DNA of 7,045 nt from Methylococcaceae bacterium (GTDB lineage: Bacteria > Pseudomonadota > Gammaproteobacteria > Methylococcales > Methylococcaceae): the NCBI GenBank assembly GCA_005792805.1, contig SXQV01000078.1, positions 1 to 7,045 on the forward strand, in the 5' to 3' direction. Below, in pieces: positions 6,553 to 7,045 of this stretch. A model generated the notes under the pieces. That model made no database searches, had not been told where the DNA came from, and worked only from the letters and a program-made list of their open reading frames with translations. Every line of letters starts with the position of its first letter. The stretch's first letter is position 1. Both the position numbers and the translations under genes were made by a program.

Positions 6553-6590
6553 ACACTTAATAGCAATAGTACGCCGTTCACCCATAGAGG

Positions 6591-6624
6591 ATGAGGTCAA
6601 GCTAGGGCATAGGCTCGACCTCAT
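6591..6624. other. Long-armed hairpin between convergent genes
   Basis: ATGAGGTCAAGC (6591-6602) pairs with GCTCGACCTCAT (6613-6624) at 11 of 12 positions, around a 10-nt loop. It lies between cysB (plus) and the minus-strand remnant ending at 6631, where a bidirectional terminator would be placed. Neither side has a T-run, so it could instead be a repeat element or a Rho-aided 3' structure. Confidence 0.4.
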
Positions 6625-6630
6625 TGTGGC

Positions 6631-6903
6631 TTAGTCAGTAATAAAGAAACTGGGGATCTGGGAAAGATTCCCGTAGAGAGTAAACCCCTGATTAGGAAGA
6701 TTGACTGCTGTCGACATCGAACAGACATTGGTAAAGGTTGGATTTACGCAGCCATTTCCAAAGCTGATTTGTATATAAGTTGCAGTATCAGAAAGCCACT
6801 GGGTGTTGTCGAGGCTCCAGCTATCCGTCGGATAAGACGATGATCCCACCTCTATGCTGTTGATGCCTGCATAAGTAGGGTGCAAGGTGGCCCAGGCACC
6901 AGA
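6631..6903 (-). pseudogene. 3' remnant of an unidentified, possibly pilin-like exported protein, truncated by an IS
   Basis: An open minus-strand frame of 90 codons ends at a TAA (6633-6631). Upstream it runs straight into the IS end, where an in-frame TAA (6915-6913) occurs. No proper ATG start with a Shine-Dalgarno exists, so the 5' part is missing. The translation starts SGAWATLHPTYAGINSIEVG and is rich in Ser, Thr, Asn, Gly and aromatic residues. It has two cysteines (in GNGCVNP and TNVCSM) that could form a disulfide, and ends QIPSFFITD. That composition suits the exported C-terminal domain of a type IV pilin or similar surface protein, but I recognise no signature and the N-terminal prepilin helix that would prove it is absent. 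The sequence looks more AT-rich than cysB, hinting at a different origin. Family call is tentative; the truncation is better supported. Confidence 0.5.
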
Positions 6904-6905
6904 GG

Positions 6906-6924
6906 CATCCCATTACACACAACT
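6906..6924. repeat. Putative IS terminal inverted repeat
   Basis: CATCCCATTACACACAACT aligns without gaps to the 19-bp IS50 outside end (CTGACTCTTATACACAAGT) at 12 positions, including the TTAnACACAAnT core. It overlaps the transposase stop codon by one base and separates it from the coding remnant. The partner repeat is not in the window, so the exact boundary is approximate. Confidence 0.55.
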
Positions 6925-6939
6925 CATAGTACATGAGTT
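6921..6939. other. 7-bp dyad over the transposase stop codon
   Basis: AACTCAT and ATGAGTT are perfect inverted arms around AGTAC. Such symmetric sequences at the 3' end of a transposase gene can act as a transcription stop or protect the element from read-through. There is no T-run, so the role is only suggested. Confidence 0.3.
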
Positions 6940-7045
6940 TCCCTCGCAAACCTGATCCCTGCAGCAAAATCCATGACGCGCTGGAGGCCAAGCCAAAGGG
7001 TCTTCACACCCGGCTCGCCGTCGCCCTTGCGGGCCAGGAAGCCGC
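6924..7045 (-). CDS. IS4-family transposase, C-terminal 39 residues (5' part beyond window)
   Basis: The minus strand from the window edge reads GFLARKGDGEPGVKTLWLGLQRVMDFAAGIRFARETHVL and then TGA (6926-6924). The GFL-x-RK-x-DGEPG-x-KT-x-W-x-GLQR block is the well-known C-terminal signature of Tn5/IS50-type IS4-family DDE transposases. The catalytic DDE residues lie upstream, beyond the right edge, so activity cannot be judged. The stop codon is embedded in a dyad, AACTCAT (6921-6927) and ATGAGTT (6933-6939), that might end transcription of the element. It points toward the truncated remnant and cysB. Confidence 0.85.
   Translation of the reverse strand, partial: GFLARKGDGEPGVKTLWLGLQRVMDFAAGIRFARETHVL

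Larger units (their letters stand above)
6432..6630. other. Gene-free spacer between cysB and the truncated minus-strand gene
   Basis: No credible gene was found in these 199 bp. They hold three copies of ATYGCAGGC (6457-6552), an inverted pair GCGGGA/TCCCGC enclosing 20 nt (6511-6542), and a long-armed hairpin (6591-6624). No intrinsic terminator with a T-run is visible for cysB. Confidence 0.5.
6906..7045 (-). mobile_element. End of an IS4-family (IS50-like) insertion sequence
   Basis: The stretch from the terminal repeat at 6906 to the window edge is the transposase-3' end of an insertion sequence. It is supported by the transposase C-terminus (6924-7045) and an IS50-like terminal sequence right behind its stop codon. 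The other end, and therefore the target-site duplication, is outside the window. Confidence 0.75.

Noticed and set aside
6399..6581. 60-codon minus-strand frame (MNGVLLLLSVPAICG...) overlapping the cysB 3' end
   Set aside because: Its last third is antisense to the conserved CysB C-terminus, it has no family match, and its repeating PAI/ACN pattern simply reflects the ATYGCAGGC repeats.
6250..6634. Two plus-strand open frames over the cysB 3' end and the spacer (6250-6594 and 6389-6634)
   Set aside because: Both begin inside cysB in other frames, have no ribosome-binding site and cross the repeats and hairpin; no motif is visible.

Overview
The window looks like a chromosomal segment of a proteobacterium, most likely gammaproteobacterial and of moderately high GC. 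The reasons are a 324-residue CysB with the full enteric/pseudomonad signature, a Gram-negative outer-membrane porin of the OprP/OprO type, and Sec-type signal peptides. I cannot name the genus from sequence alone. Nearly all of it (1 to about 6430) is one sulfate-acquisition locus of the cysteine regulon. The right end (about 6430 to 7045) is a scarred region with repeats, a truncated gene and the end of an insertion sequence.

Layout. On the minus strand, running off the left edge, lie cysT (752-1597) and cysW (1-720, 3' end outside the window). These are the two inner-membrane permease subunits of the sulfate/thiosulfate ABC transporter; the ATPase gene cysA would be expected just beyond the left edge. 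A 288-bp divergent control region (1598-1885) separates them from a plus-strand cluster. That cluster is a small YezD/DUF2292 protein (1886-2089), an OprP/OprO-like porin (2213-3991) and the periplasmic sulfate-binding protein Sbp (4116-5129). After a 327-bp gap with hairpins comes cysB (5457-6431), the LysR-type regulator of sulfate assimilation, on the same strand.

How the parts work together (inference from families and order). The porin would admit the oxyanion through the outer membrane, Sbp would capture it in the periplasm, and CysT/CysW (with CysA) would pump it inward. YezD probably has an accessory role in sulfur metabolism. CysB would sense sulfur status and act on the divergent promoters. 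A perfect 9-bp dyad (1734-1756) that contains a LysR-type T-N11-A box is the best operator candidate.

Right end. Downstream of cysB there are three spaced copies of a 9-bp motif and a 12-bp-arm hairpin. Next is a minus-strand coding remnant (6631-6903) with no start codon. It abuts an IS50-like terminal sequence (6906-6924) and the last 39 codons of an IS4-family transposase (6924-7045, minus strand), which continues out of the window. The simplest reading is that the insertion sequence cut off the 5' part of the remnant gene.
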